From: Bacteroidales bacterium UBA3289
GTDB taxonomy: Bacteria > Bacteroidota > Bacteroidia > Bacteroidales > UBA932
DNA: 39,399 nucleotides
Reading direction: 5' to 3'
NCBI GenBank assembly: GCA_002361625.1
Contig: DETL01000017.1
Coordinates: 1 to 39,399, forward strand
The position numbers were made by a program, and so were the translations under genes. The notes beneath the pieces were generated by a model. That model was not told where the DNA came from. It was given only the letters and a program-made list of their open reading frames with translations, and did not search any database. Positions 23,401 through 32,100 of this stretch are shown piece by piece (the stretch's first letter is position 1; each line of letters opens with the position of its first letter).

Positions 23401-25795
23401 CAGCCGGGAATGGGTGCGCCTGGACCCGGGCAAGGATACGCCCTACACGTTCTCCGTCACCCCCGACATGGCGCCGAATTTCTATGTCCATATCACCCTT
23501 ATCCAGCCTTATCAGCTCACGGCCAACGACTTGCCGCTCCGTCTCTACGGTGTGAAACGCCTGATGGTGGAGAATCCGGGCTCGCACCTGGAACCGGTTG
23601 TCAAGGTGGCCGACACCGTCGCACCCGAGGAGACGTTCTCCATCCAGGTTTCCGAGAAATCGGGAAGGCCCATGACCTATACCCTGGCCGTCGTGGACGA
23701 AGGCCTGCTGGATCTCACCGCCTTCAGGACACCCTCTCCGTGGGAGGCAATGTACCAGGTGGAAGCCCTGGGCGTCAAGACCTGGGACCTGTATGACCAA
23801 GTGGTGGGCGCCTATGCCGGACGGCTCCGTCCGATGCTTTCCATCGGCGGTGACCAGGAGAACATCGTCGCGGCCCGCAAGGACAACCGCTTCAACCCGG
23901 TCGTGAAATTCCTGGGACCGTTTACCCTGGAGCAGGGATCCCGGAAGCATGAAATACGCCTGCCCATGTATGTAGGCAGTCTCCGCGTCATGGTCGTCGC
24001 CGGACATGACGGCGCCTATGGCAAGGCCGAGAAGACCGTCGCCGTCAAATCACCGCTGATGGTCCTGAGCACGCTCCCGAGGCAGGTCTGCAGCGGGGAA
24101 AGCATCGTCCTGCCGGTCAACGTCCTCGCCCTTGACGGAAAGGTCCGGGAAGCCCGGGTGACCGTGAAGACGGAAGGTCCGCTCGCGGTCGAGGGTGCCG
24201 CCTCCACCATGGTACAGCTCGGAAAGGAAGGCGATGAAGTCGTCCGCTTCGCCCTTAACGCGACCGGCGAGGGAACCGCCAAAGTCACCGTCGTCGCCGA
24301 AGGATCCTCCCACAAGGCCCAGGAGACCGTGACCCTCCAGGTCGTCCATCCGAATCCGGAAACCGTCACCGTCCGCCAGGAAAAACTGGCGAAGGGAAGC
24401 AGCGTCTCCTTCGAGGCCGACGGCCGGTCCACCCTGTCGCTCGCCGGCTTCCCGGCCGTGGATGCGTCCGGCCTGTACCGGACCATGAAGAATTACCCGT
24501 ACGACTGCACGGAACAGCTCGCGTCCCGCGGTCTGACGATGCTGCACCTGCTGCCGATGCTGTCCGAAACCGAGGCCGGCGAAGCGCGGACCCTCCTTCC
24601 GGACATCATCCGCCAGCTCTACGCCCGGCAGCGCGGCGACGGCGGCTTCGCCTACTGGAGCGGCAGCGGCCAGTCCCAGTCCTGGGCCAGTTCCATGGCC
24701 GGCCAGTTCCTCTGCGAAGCGGCTACCGCCGGCTTCGAGGTCCAGCCCTCCGTCCTGGGGAACTGGAAGCGCTACCAGGGGAACCAGAGCCAGGCCTACC
24801 GCTACGCAGGAAACGCATATAATCAGCTGGATGAGTGCTACCGGCTCTATACGCTGGCCGTGGCCGGCGCTCCTGCCAACGCAGCCATGAACCGCCTCAA
24901 GGAAAGCGGCGGCCTGGACAGCCGGGCCGCGTGGATGCTCGCCGCCGCCTATGCCGTGAGCGGCAAGACGAAACAGGCGCAGGAGCTCATGACCAAGACC
25001 GTTTCCGCGGATTACGATGCCGCTGACTTCACCTTCGGCTCCAGCCTCCGCAACCAGGCCGTCATCCTCCAGGCTTACGCCCTGACGGGCGATGTCGCCC
25101 AGGCGTTCCCGGTGGCCCTTTCCCTGGCCGGATCCATCAACGAGGGAAGCTACTCCACCCAGGAGGCCGCTTTCGCCGCCATGGCGATGGACCGTCTGTA
25201 TGCCCGGGTCGGAACCCAGGCCATCCGGGCTGCCGTGAACGGGAAGGAGGTCGTGTCCGCCCAGTCCGTCCACACGGAGCCGGTCTCCGGAAAGGTGGAC
25301 GTGAAGAATGAGTCGGACGGCGACCTGTTCGTCACGCTGACGACGGTTTCCCGCATGCCGGCCGGCGTCACGGTTCCCGCCGAAGCGAACGGCCTGAAGG
25401 TCTCCGTGTCCTGGAAGGATGCCGCCGGAAAGGATCTGCGCGTGACTTCCATCCCGCAGGGAACGGAATTCACGGCCGTCGTGAAAGTAAGCAACCCCAC
25501 TCCGACCGACTACCGTTTCCTGGCCCTGAGCGAACGGATTCCGTCCGGCTGGGAAATCATCAACCAGCGGATGCGGGGCGGCTCGGACGAGAGCGAGGCG
25601 GACTACCGCGACATCCGCGACGATCGCTGCAACTGGTTCTTCGACCTGCCGCACGGAGCGTCCAAGACCTTCACGCTGCGCCTGAGGGCCGCCTACGAGG
25701 GTTCGTACACGCTGCCGGCCGTCACCTGCTCGGCCCTGTATGACCCGCAGGTGGCCGCCAACACGGCGTCCATGACCACCGCCGTCACCCGATGA
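20423..25795 (+). CDS. Alpha-2-macroglobulin family lipoprotein with thioester motif
   Basis: 1790-residue bacterial alpha-2-macroglobulin anchored by a lipoprotein signal (lipobox LAAC, Cys19). It contains serial MG beta-sandwich domains, then a region with YTLAVVDEGLLDLTAF typical of bacterial members. A thioester domain follows with Cys1362-Thr-Glu-Gln1365 in YDCTEQLASRG and the helical-toroid stretch RQRGDGGFAYWSG. The C-terminal receptor-binding-like domain ends near residue 1790. In E. coli the homologue YfhM acts in the periplasm as a protease trap working with PBP1C. The same pairing occurs here: the pbpC start codon overlaps this stop by 4 bases. Length is above that of YfhM (1653). 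Confidence 0.9.
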   Translation: MHRIQVFTFTILFALLAACTPRNTEAPDPDFAAYVSAYTGGIVPEGTPIRIELAAPVSMERQVTGLFSFKPALKGSERWLSPTVVEFVPETLREGTVYEGSFQVGKVTDVREADCQVFPFRIQAAPKSATLTLDGVNIREDVSLEGTVRLSVPVPQEDLSITVDPAVPVTLSGEGGLYRFATDGMARPGTDKTVQIKLKVKGFPEVEPLQVVIPAAGVFKVIDARLFREGNPCVEVRFSEPLAASAAQEGLLELSGALRQTVDIRDNCARIFFEADAAKDLSLLVHRGVKSAGGLALGEDFRTDFPAADPLPAVEIPLEGNILPDETRLVLPFRAVNLSAVDLRIIRIYENNVLLFLQENDLGGSTELRRAGRLVYSRQIPLTGDATRDLHQWNDYSIDLSGLFRQEPGAIYRIRLSFRQEYSLYGGKNAPHMLPVRADGKPSAEEEAVWDVQNSYWWENFQDWNTYRWEDRNDPGKPSYYMDADRFPVVNLLSSNIGLLAQYADGDALWVASTDLRDAGQLSDVELEAYDFQLQRISTGKTDGQGLARLQVGRKPFVLLARKGRTTGYLRLPDGYEKSMSRFDVGGQQVQKGLKGFVYGERGVWRPGDTLHVTMILSDKMQRIPEGHPATLELYTPEGQFYTRMTAKGQDGFYTFPVATAPEDPTGWWNAYIKVGGSAFHKSLHVETIKPNRLKVNLELPGEILQAGTHAKARISSAWLTGIPASGLKASAKMTLSKGPASFPGFDGFVFRNPASTFEASEHDLFQTTLSAQGTADAAFDLPAAQDAPGLLQAFVVSSVLESGGDESFTTQTLPYSPFPAYVGLKLPSDGELETGKDHTVRVAAVDASGKRLSGRELEYRVYKLNWSWWWDHEPGSLQSYVSGQGVTPVTSGKLTSGSSDATFTVHADDADWGRYLIIVRDVAGGHVTGQDVVIDWPSYRGRSGRKDPDAVTMLTFSTDKDSYRAGEKATVYIPAAQGGQALVSLENGTGVISREWVRLDPGKDTPYTFSVTPDMAPNFYVHITLIQPYQLTANDLPLRLYGVKRLMVENPGSHLEPVVKVADTVAPEETFSIQVSEKSGRPMTYTLAVVDEGLLDLTAFRTPSPWEAMYQVEALGVKTWDLYDQVVGAYAGRLRPMLSIGGDQENIVAARKDNRFNPVVKFLGPFTLEQGSRKHEIRLPMYVGSLRVMVVAGHDGAYGKAEKTVAVKSPLMVLSTLPRQVCSGESIVLPVNVLALDGKVREARVTVKTEGPLAVEGAASTMVQLGKEGDEVVRFALNATGEGTAKVTVVAEGSSHKAQETVTLQVVHPNPETVTVRQEKLAKGSSVSFEADGRSTLSLAGFPAVDASGLYRTMKNYPYDCTEQLASRGLTMLHLLPMLSETEAGEARTLLPDIIRQLYARQRGDGGFAYWSGSGQSQSWASSMAGQFLCEAATAGFEVQPSVLGNWKRYQGNQSQAYRYAGNAYNQLDECYRLYTLAVAGAPANAAMNRLKESGGLDSRAAWMLAAAYAVSGKTKQAQELMTKTVSADYDAADFTFGSSLRNQAVILQAYALTGDVAQAFPVALSLAGSINEGSYSTQEAAFAAMAMDRLYARVGTQAIRAAVNGKEVVSAQSVHTEPVSGKVDVKNESDGDLFVTLTTVSRMPAGVTVPAEANGLKVSVSWKDAAGKDLRVTSIPQGTEFTAVVKVSNPTPTDYRFLALSERIPSGWEIINQRMRGGSDESEADYRDIRDDRCNWFFDLPHGASKTFTLRLRAAYEGSYTLPAVTCSALYDPQVAANTASMTTAVTR

Positions 25796-27963
25796 GCCGG
25801 CGGAAGGCCATTCTGCTGATTCTTCTCGAGGTCCTTTTCGCAGGCTGGCTCTGCTGCCTGCCGAGGGACCTTTTCAAAGGTACGCCCTACGCGACGGTCG
25901 TCACCGACCGCGGCGGCGAACTGCTGGGGGCCCGCATCGCGGCGGACGGGCAGTGGCGGTTCCCGCCCTGCGATACTGTTCCCGAACGATACGCCACGGC
26001 CCTCATCCAGTTCGAAGACAGGCATTTCCGGTGGCATCCGGGAGTAGATCCCCTGGCGCTCGTCCGGGCGCTCTGGAGCAACCTCCGCCAGGGACATGTC
26101 GTGAGCGGGGGCAGTACGATCACGATGCAGGTGGTCCGGATGTCCCGGGGGAAGGAAAGGACACTCTGGCAGAAAGGGGCGGAAGCCGTCCTGGCCACCC
26201 GCCTGGAAGCCCGGCTGTCCAAGGATGAAATCCTGGCCCTGTATGCCTCCCATGCCCCTTTCGGGGGAAACGTCGTGGGCCTGGACGCCGCCGCCTGGCG
26301 GTATTTCGGCCGGCCGGCCGACGAACTGTCCTGGGCGGAATCCGCCACGCTCGCCGTCCTCCCCAACGCTCCCTCGTCCATTCATCCGGGCAAGGGCCGC
26401 GACCGGCTGCTGGAGAAACGGAACCGCCTGCTGGAACGGCTCCACAAAAAGGGGATCATCGACACCTCCACGTTGGAAGGGGCCCTGGAAGAACCGCTTC
26501 CGGATGCGCCTTATCCCCTGCCGAACCTGGCGAGACAATATGTAGCGGCCCAGCCGCCCGGCGTAGAAACGCGAACCGGCATCGACATCGACCTGCAACG
26601 GCAGGTGGAGGATGCGACGTCGCGCTGGTCGGATGAACTGGTCCTCGGGGGCATCGCGGACCTCGCGGCCGTCATCCTGGACATCCGCACAGGAGAAACG
26701 ATCGCCTATGTGGGGAATGCTTCGCCGCAGCGCACCCGACCCGGATCGGAAGTGGACATTGCCGCCGCTCCGCGCAGCACAGGCAGCATCCTCAAGCCCT
26801 TCCTGTACTGTGCCGCGCTGCAGGACGGAACCATCCTCCCCCGGACGCTGCTCAAGGACACCCCGGTGAACCTGAACGGTTTCGCCCCGCAAAACTTCGA
26901 CCTGCAGTTCCATGGCGCCGTCCCGGCGGCCGAGGCCCTCGCCCGGTCGCTGAATGTCCCGGCCGTGCATCTGCTGCGTGCCTACGGCTCCCCGCGGCTC
27001 CTGGAGATCCTGCGCGAAGCCGGGCTCTCCACCCTGGACCGAAGCGCCTCGGACTATGGGCTTTCCCTCATCCTGGGCGGAGGCGAAGGGACGCTCTCCG
27101 ACATTACCGGCGCCTATGCCGGCATGGTCCGCCGCTATGAAGGCCTCCCCTCCGACTCCCCTTTCAAGGACCGGATCGCCCTCTGGTACACGTTCGAAGC
27201 GCTGAAGGAAGTGAACCGTCCCGATGAAATCGACTGGAAACTCATCCGGTCCGTCCGGAAAGCCGCCTGGAAAACCGGAACGAGCTACGGCTACCGGGAC
27301 GCCTGGGCGGTGGGCGTGACTCCGGACTATGCCATCGGGGTCTGGTGCGGCAATGCCGACGGCCATGGTGTCGCCGGCATGACCGGTGCGAAGACGGCCG
27401 GTCCCGTCCTCTTCGACCTCCTGAACCTCCTGCCGCCCTCCGCCGACTGGTTCGAGGAGCCCTTGGAGGGGGGCGTCTATCTGGACGTCTGCCCGGCCTC
27501 CGGCATGCTCCGAAGCCCGGATTGTCCTGATTCTGAGCGGATATTACTCCCCGAACGGGCTGCCGACAGCGATATCTGCCCTTACCACAAGGGCGGTTCT
27601 TTCCAGCTCCCGCCCGCCATGGAATGGTACTACAAGACGTATCATCCGGAATACCGGGTCCGGCCGTCCGGAAACGATGCCCCGCTGGATTTCCTCTATC
27701 CCGAATCCGGAAGCATCCTGACGCTCCCGCGCCAGCTGGACGGAACGGTTCCCGGAGCCGTGTTCCAGGCCGTCCACCGCGATCCGGCGGCCGTTCTCTA
27801 TTGGCACCTGGACCAGGAATACCTGGGAGAAACGCACCTGATCCACCAGATGCGGCTTTCCCCTCCCCCAGGAAAACATACCGTCACCGTGGTGGACGGT
27901 GACGGCAATACGGTTTCTGTCGGCTTTACGGTAGCGGCTACTTCCCCGTCAGGAGATTCATGA
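25792..27963 (+). CDS. pbpC: Penicillin-binding protein 1C
   Basis: 723-residue bifunctional peptidoglycan synthase of the PBP1C type, with one N-terminal membrane anchor (residues 5-22). The glycosyltransferase 51 domain shows EDRHFRWHPGVDP and GGSTITMQ. The transpeptidase domain has SxxK in STGSILKPF, SLN in ARSLNVPA and KTGTS. A C-terminal BiPBP_C-type domain with paired cysteines (VCPASG, DCPDS, DICPYH) completes the family layout. Coupling to the macroglobulin gene is the conserved yfhM-pbpC arrangement and suggests envelope repair and protease protection. Its 3' end overlaps the convergent alkaline phosphatase gene by 26 bases. Confidence 0.95.
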   Translation: MSRRKAILLILLEVLFAGWLCCLPRDLFKGTPYATVVTDRGGELLGARIAADGQWRFPPCDTVPERYATALIQFEDRHFRWHPGVDPLALVRALWSNLRQGHVVSGGSTITMQVVRMSRGKERTLWQKGAEAVLATRLEARLSKDEILALYASHAPFGGNVVGLDAAAWRYFGRPADELSWAESATLAVLPNAPSSIHPGKGRDRLLEKRNRLLERLHKKGIIDTSTLEGALEEPLPDAPYPLPNLARQYVAAQPPGVETRTGIDIDLQRQVEDATSRWSDELVLGGIADLAAVILDIRTGETIAYVGNASPQRTRPGSEVDIAAAPRSTGSILKPFLYCAALQDGTILPRTLLKDTPVNLNGFAPQNFDLQFHGAVPAAEALARSLNVPAVHLLRAYGSPRLLEILREAGLSTLDRSASDYGLSLILGGGEGTLSDITGAYAGMVRRYEGLPSDSPFKDRIALWYTFEALKEVNRPDEIDWKLIRSVRKAAWKTGTSYGYRDAWAVGVTPDYAIGVWCGNADGHGVAGMTGAKTAGPVLFDLLNLLPPSADWFEEPLEGGVYLDVCPASGMLRSPDCPDSERILLPERAADSDICPYHKGGSFQLPPAMEWYYKTYHPEYRVRPSGNDAPLDFLYPESGSILTLPRQLDGTVPGAVFQAVHRDPAAVLYWHLDQEYLGETHLIHQMRLSPPPGKHTVTVVDGDGNTVSVGFTVAATSPSGDS

Positions 27964-29074
27964 TCTTCCGCCCCACCTCGTCGTTGCCCTGGCAGCCCAT
28001 GAAATCCTGGGCGTGCGGGCCGTAGGCGAAAATCGGCACGGGAATGGCCGTGTGCCAGGTGGAGACGTAGGTTCCGGAGACCTTGCCCTCGGCGGGATTG
28101 CCGTCGGCGATGGACAGCGCGCCGGTTTCGTGGTCGGCGGAGATGATGACGAGCGTGTTGCCGTCCTCATCGGCGAACCTGATGGCCTCGGCGATGGCCT
28201 TGTCAAAGTCCAGCATTTCCTTGACCATGCTCTCGAACTGGTTGGCGTGGGCCGCCTTGTCGATGCGGGCGCCTTCCACCATCAGGAAGAATCCGCGCTT
28301 GCGGGCGGAATGGTCCTTGAGGAAGTCCATCGCATAGCGGGTGCTCTTCGGCAGGAAATCCGTGCGGCCGTCCACGATGTAGCCGGCTTCCACCTTGGTG
28401 GGGAGATAGCCCAGACGGCTGGCCTTCGCATACGCGGGGTCATTCAGGTTATCGACGACGGTAAAAGATTCTTTCACAGCTTTCTGCGTGGCCTCGGGAC
28501 GCTTCTCGAAGCGCTCCTTGTCCCCGGCGGCGAAGAAAATGAGCTCGCTCGCCGGGAGGTCCGCCCAGATCTCGTCCGCCATGCCGCGGTTGGGCTGGTG
28601 GGCGAAGAAAGAGGCCGGCGTGGCGCCGTCCAGGGCATCCGTACTCACGACACCGGAAACGACGCCCTTCTTGGCGACAACCTCCGGGATGTTCGGGGCA
28701 GGTTTTTTCTCCTGGTCCACCCCTACGGCATAGTTATAGGTCTTGATACCACAGGCATAGGCGGTGCCGGAAGCGGAGGAGTCCGTCGTGAAATCCGTCG
28801 CGGAACGCGTGGTCACAAAGCCCATGTGCTTGAGGTTCATGACCGTGAGTTCATGGTTATTGGCGAAGTAACCGGAGGCGATCTGCGCAAGGCCGGTGCC
28901 GTCACCGATCATCAGGATGATGTTCAAGGGTTTCTTCTTTGCCCCGTCGGACTTGAAGGTAGGCTGGTACGAACCCTGCCTGGGCACGTCTTCGATGGAA
29001 CCTTTTACGATTTCCTGCGCGCCGAGGGGCATCATGACCGCCAGGGCGAGGGTAAGGAGAAGGTTTTTTTTCAT
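27938..29074 (-). CDS. Alkaline phosphatase, exported
   Basis: 378-residue PhoA-superfamily metalloenzyme that hydrolyses phosphomonoesters in the periplasm. It has signal peptide MKKNLLLTLALAVMMPLGAQ, metal-binding Asp58 in LMIGDGTGL, the nucleophile motif TDSSASGTA with likely Ser99, and SADHETGAL with the distal metal ligands. The ATG at 29074 starts the signal peptide and lies in a CGATATG context; the frame also has an ATG at 29101 which overlaps the promoter box. It is transcribed from its own promoter (29099-29130), and the last 26 bases overlap pbpC on the opposite strand. No Pho box or regulator is visible. Confidence 0.9.
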   Translation of the reverse strand: MKKNLLLTLALAVMMPLGAQEIVKGSIEDVPRQGSYQPTFKSDGAKKKPLNIILMIGDGTGLAQIASGYFANNHELTVMNLKHMGFVTTRSATDFTTDSSASGTAYACGIKTYNYAVGVDQEKKPAPNIPEVVAKKGVVSGVVSTDALDGATPASFFAHQPNRGMADEIWADLPASELIFFAAGDKERFEKRPEATQKAVKESFTVVDNLNDPAYAKASRLGYLPTKVEAGYIVDGRTDFLPKSTRYAMDFLKDHSARKRGFFLMVEGARIDKAAHANQFESMVKEMLDFDKAIAEAIRFADEDGNTLVIISADHETGALSIADGNPAEGKVSGTYVSTWHTAIPVPIFAYGPHAQDFMGCQGNDEVGRKIMNLLTGK

Positions 29075-29098
29075 ATCGGGTTTTAGTATGGTAACATA

Positions 29099-29130
29099 CA
29101 AAGATAGGCATTATTTACCTTCGTTACAAA
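29099..29130 (-). promoter_or_regulatory. Promoter of the alkaline phosphatase gene
   Basis: On the minus strand TTTG (29127-29130) is followed after 20 bases by TATCTTTG (29099-29106). The ATG is 24 bases further on. The -33 box falls inside the last codons of the upstream macroglobulin-like gene. Confidence 0.7.
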
Positions 29131-32100
29131 CTTTCCACCGAGAGCACGCCGTGATAGGCGTCGTTGGCCCGGTAGTGGGGAGCATAGAGGGATTCGACGG
29201 TCAGGACGGGGGCGGTGAAGGTGCCGGCCTGGGTGACGAAGAACTCCTCGGTGAGGGTGGTGTTCTCCTCCGGGAAGGAGTCGAAGTAGTATTCGGTGCG
29301 GTCGGCCTTCACGTTGCGGTAGCCCTGCGGGGTGAAGGTGAGCCGGCGGCGGTTCCACCAGCCCCAGCCGGTGTGTCCGGAGAGCTGGTCCACGGGACGG
29401 AGGGCGGCCTCGCGGAAGGCATCGACCCGCACGAAACTGCGGTTCTCGGCGTTCCAGATGCGGTATTCGGCGATGATCTTGTCCCCGACGGCGACCGGAG
29501 TTCCGGGACGGATTTCCTCCCGGACCGTTACGACATCGTTCTTTCCCGAACGATCGTCATACAGTTTCTCTTCGCTCTTTTCGCGGAAGAACCTGCGCTC
29601 GATGGTAAAGCCGTTGCCGGCGGCCTTGATGCCGGAGAAAGGCTTCTCATAGGTAGCGGTGAGGGCGACGACCGAGGTGGCGAGCACCTCGTCGGAACCG
29701 TCCAGGACGGCCGTGATGGCATCCACGAAGGCCGGGCTCTCGTCCCACTTCTGCGTTTCCTTCTGGAGCATGAGCCAGAGCCGGATTCCGTCGGAAATCT
29801 GCGGAGCGTAAGGCTGCATCAGGCCGCAGAGGAGGGCGTGGGCATCGGCCTCGGTTTCGAGCAGGCCGCGCCACGGCATGACGGCGTTCGGATAGTACCA
29901 CCCACCGTCACGATGCTCCACGGCATATTCCTTCAGGGAGGCGATGTCGGCCTTGAGGGAGGATTCCATCCGGGACCGGGCGGCAAGCTTCACGCCCCAG
30001 GCCTTGGCAAGGGCGATTCCTTCCGAAGAGCCGGACAGGTTCAGCAATGTCTGGACGCGGCGGGCCTTGGCCATGATCTGGCCCTGCAGGCCGCGGCCGT
30101 CCTTGGCGGACGGGACGAGATAGCCCTTGACGTACTTCTGGAACTCGGCGAAGCGTTTCTTTCCCTCCGAGGTCACGGGCTTCACCTCGAACGGGACGGT
30201 CGGGTACAGGGAACGGACGAACAGGTACTGCGCATCGGTCAGGTAGCCGCACCAATAGGGCATTTCTGCCGCGAAGTGCTTGTCGTCCAGGAACTTCACG
30301 GAAGAACTCAGATCGGGGATCTCGAAACCGTGGTCGCGAAGCTTCGCAAAGCGCGACAGGACCGTGGCCGTCATGATGGCCGACGAGGTCATCCCCTCGA
30401 ACCAGCCGAATCCGCCGTCGGCGTTGCGACAGGCAAGGACCTTTTCCAGAAGGGTCTGAGATTCCTTCGCTTGTATTAGCATCCGGACGTAGTAGGCCTC
30501 GGAGAGGGAGAGGACATCCTTGCCGGCAGGTTCCACCTTGGAAGGGATGGCGGCCTTGACCAGGTCCAGAAGCGTCGTTTCCGTCAAGGAGGCCTCGGAA
30601 GCGGGGACGTTGACGAAACGGCTGCGGAGTTCGGCAAGGAGGGTTTCCCGGCTCATGCCGGAGCGGAGGACGGCGGAATGGGCCTCGGTCAGGGCCTGGA
30701 CGGGCTTTTTCACCGGAACGGGCAGGAACACACCGTCGGAGAACTCGTCCGCCACAAAGACAGCCTTGAAGCCCAGGGTCTCCACACCGGGCACCCGGAC
30801 CGGGAAGCGGTGGCTTTCCGTGCCGCCTGCCGGAACGGTGAGCGCGACACGCTGGACCGAAACCGGCTCCACGCCTTCCCAGGACGAACCCGGATACGTA
30901 TAAAGGTACAGGGTCCCGGAAACCGGCTTGTCCGTATTGCTGGAAACGGAAGCGGCCATCTCATAGGTATCCCCCACATACAGGAATTGGGGTTCCACGA
31001 CGGCCACCTTCACGGGCACGCTCACAACCATTTCTTCCCGGACATACGCGTTCCGCATGCCCTTGTCATGGGCATAGACCGCCACGTAATAAGTGGACAG
31101 CTTGTCGGAGGTCTTGAAGGTGAAGGACAGGTCGCCGGCCGCATCGGAAACCAGGTGCGGCTGGAAGGTGAGGGCCGTCTCGAACTTGGAACGGATGGGC
31201 GCGTCTTCCCCGCCGTCAAAGCCGGGCTTCTGTTCCACCATCTGGAAAGCGACGGCCTCTTCCTCGACGGCATCGGCCATGGCTGCATTGGCGGTGGACC
31301 GCGTCATCATCTTCATGTCCCTTGCTGCGCCCAGGGCCATCGGGGCGGATTCATTGTACACCAGGTCGTCGGCATACGGGTCGTCCCCGTTCACCCGGCC
31401 GCAGACGGCGTCCACGGAGACGTACGGGACGCTGAACTCACGCAGCGTCACAATCGGCCAGAAGTTCGGAGCAATGGCGTCGATGCTCTTGTCATAGACC
31501 GCCGCCAGAGCCTCCACACCCGGATCCGTTTTCAGGGAAAGCGTGCAGGTCGCTCCCGGGAAAGCTTTGTCCGTGAATCGGTGGAAGGCAAGCGGGAGGG
31601 CCAGGCGGGTGCGTGCGCGGGAATACTCCTTGTCAAAGGTGACCGCCTCGCCCCGCTTGAAATAGAATACCTGGAGCCGGACGGCATCGGGCCACTCGGG
31701 CTTGTAGTCCAGGTCGATATCCAACAGGGAACCGTCTTTCGCACGTTCCCCCTTGAGGATGACCTTCCGGCTTTCCAGGACGGTGCGGTCCTTTCCGAAA
31801 AGGGTGACGATGGCGTATTCGGCCCCGTCGGCCGTTCCCATCGTCAGGTGGATCTTCTCCCCCATCGCCACATCCTTCGGACCGGTCAGGAAAACCCGGC
31901 GGACCGGGGCGTCCAGCACCCGGGAGCCCGGGGTAAGCTTCAGAATCTTACAGTCTGCGTCGTCCCGGGCACCCCTTTCGGCCGCCTCGGCATGGAGGGA
32001 GTACAGGCCGTCCGGAATCCCCTTCAGGTCGATGGCGACCACTTCACCGGAAGCGGCCGTTCCTTTGCGGACGAGCGTACTGTCCTCGGCATAAAGCATA

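Noticed and set aside
20375..24007. 1210-codon open frame antisense to the A2M lipoprotein gene
   Set aside because: Same shadow effect. The sense strand has a signal peptide, MG domains and thioester motif, while the antisense product has no recognisable fold.
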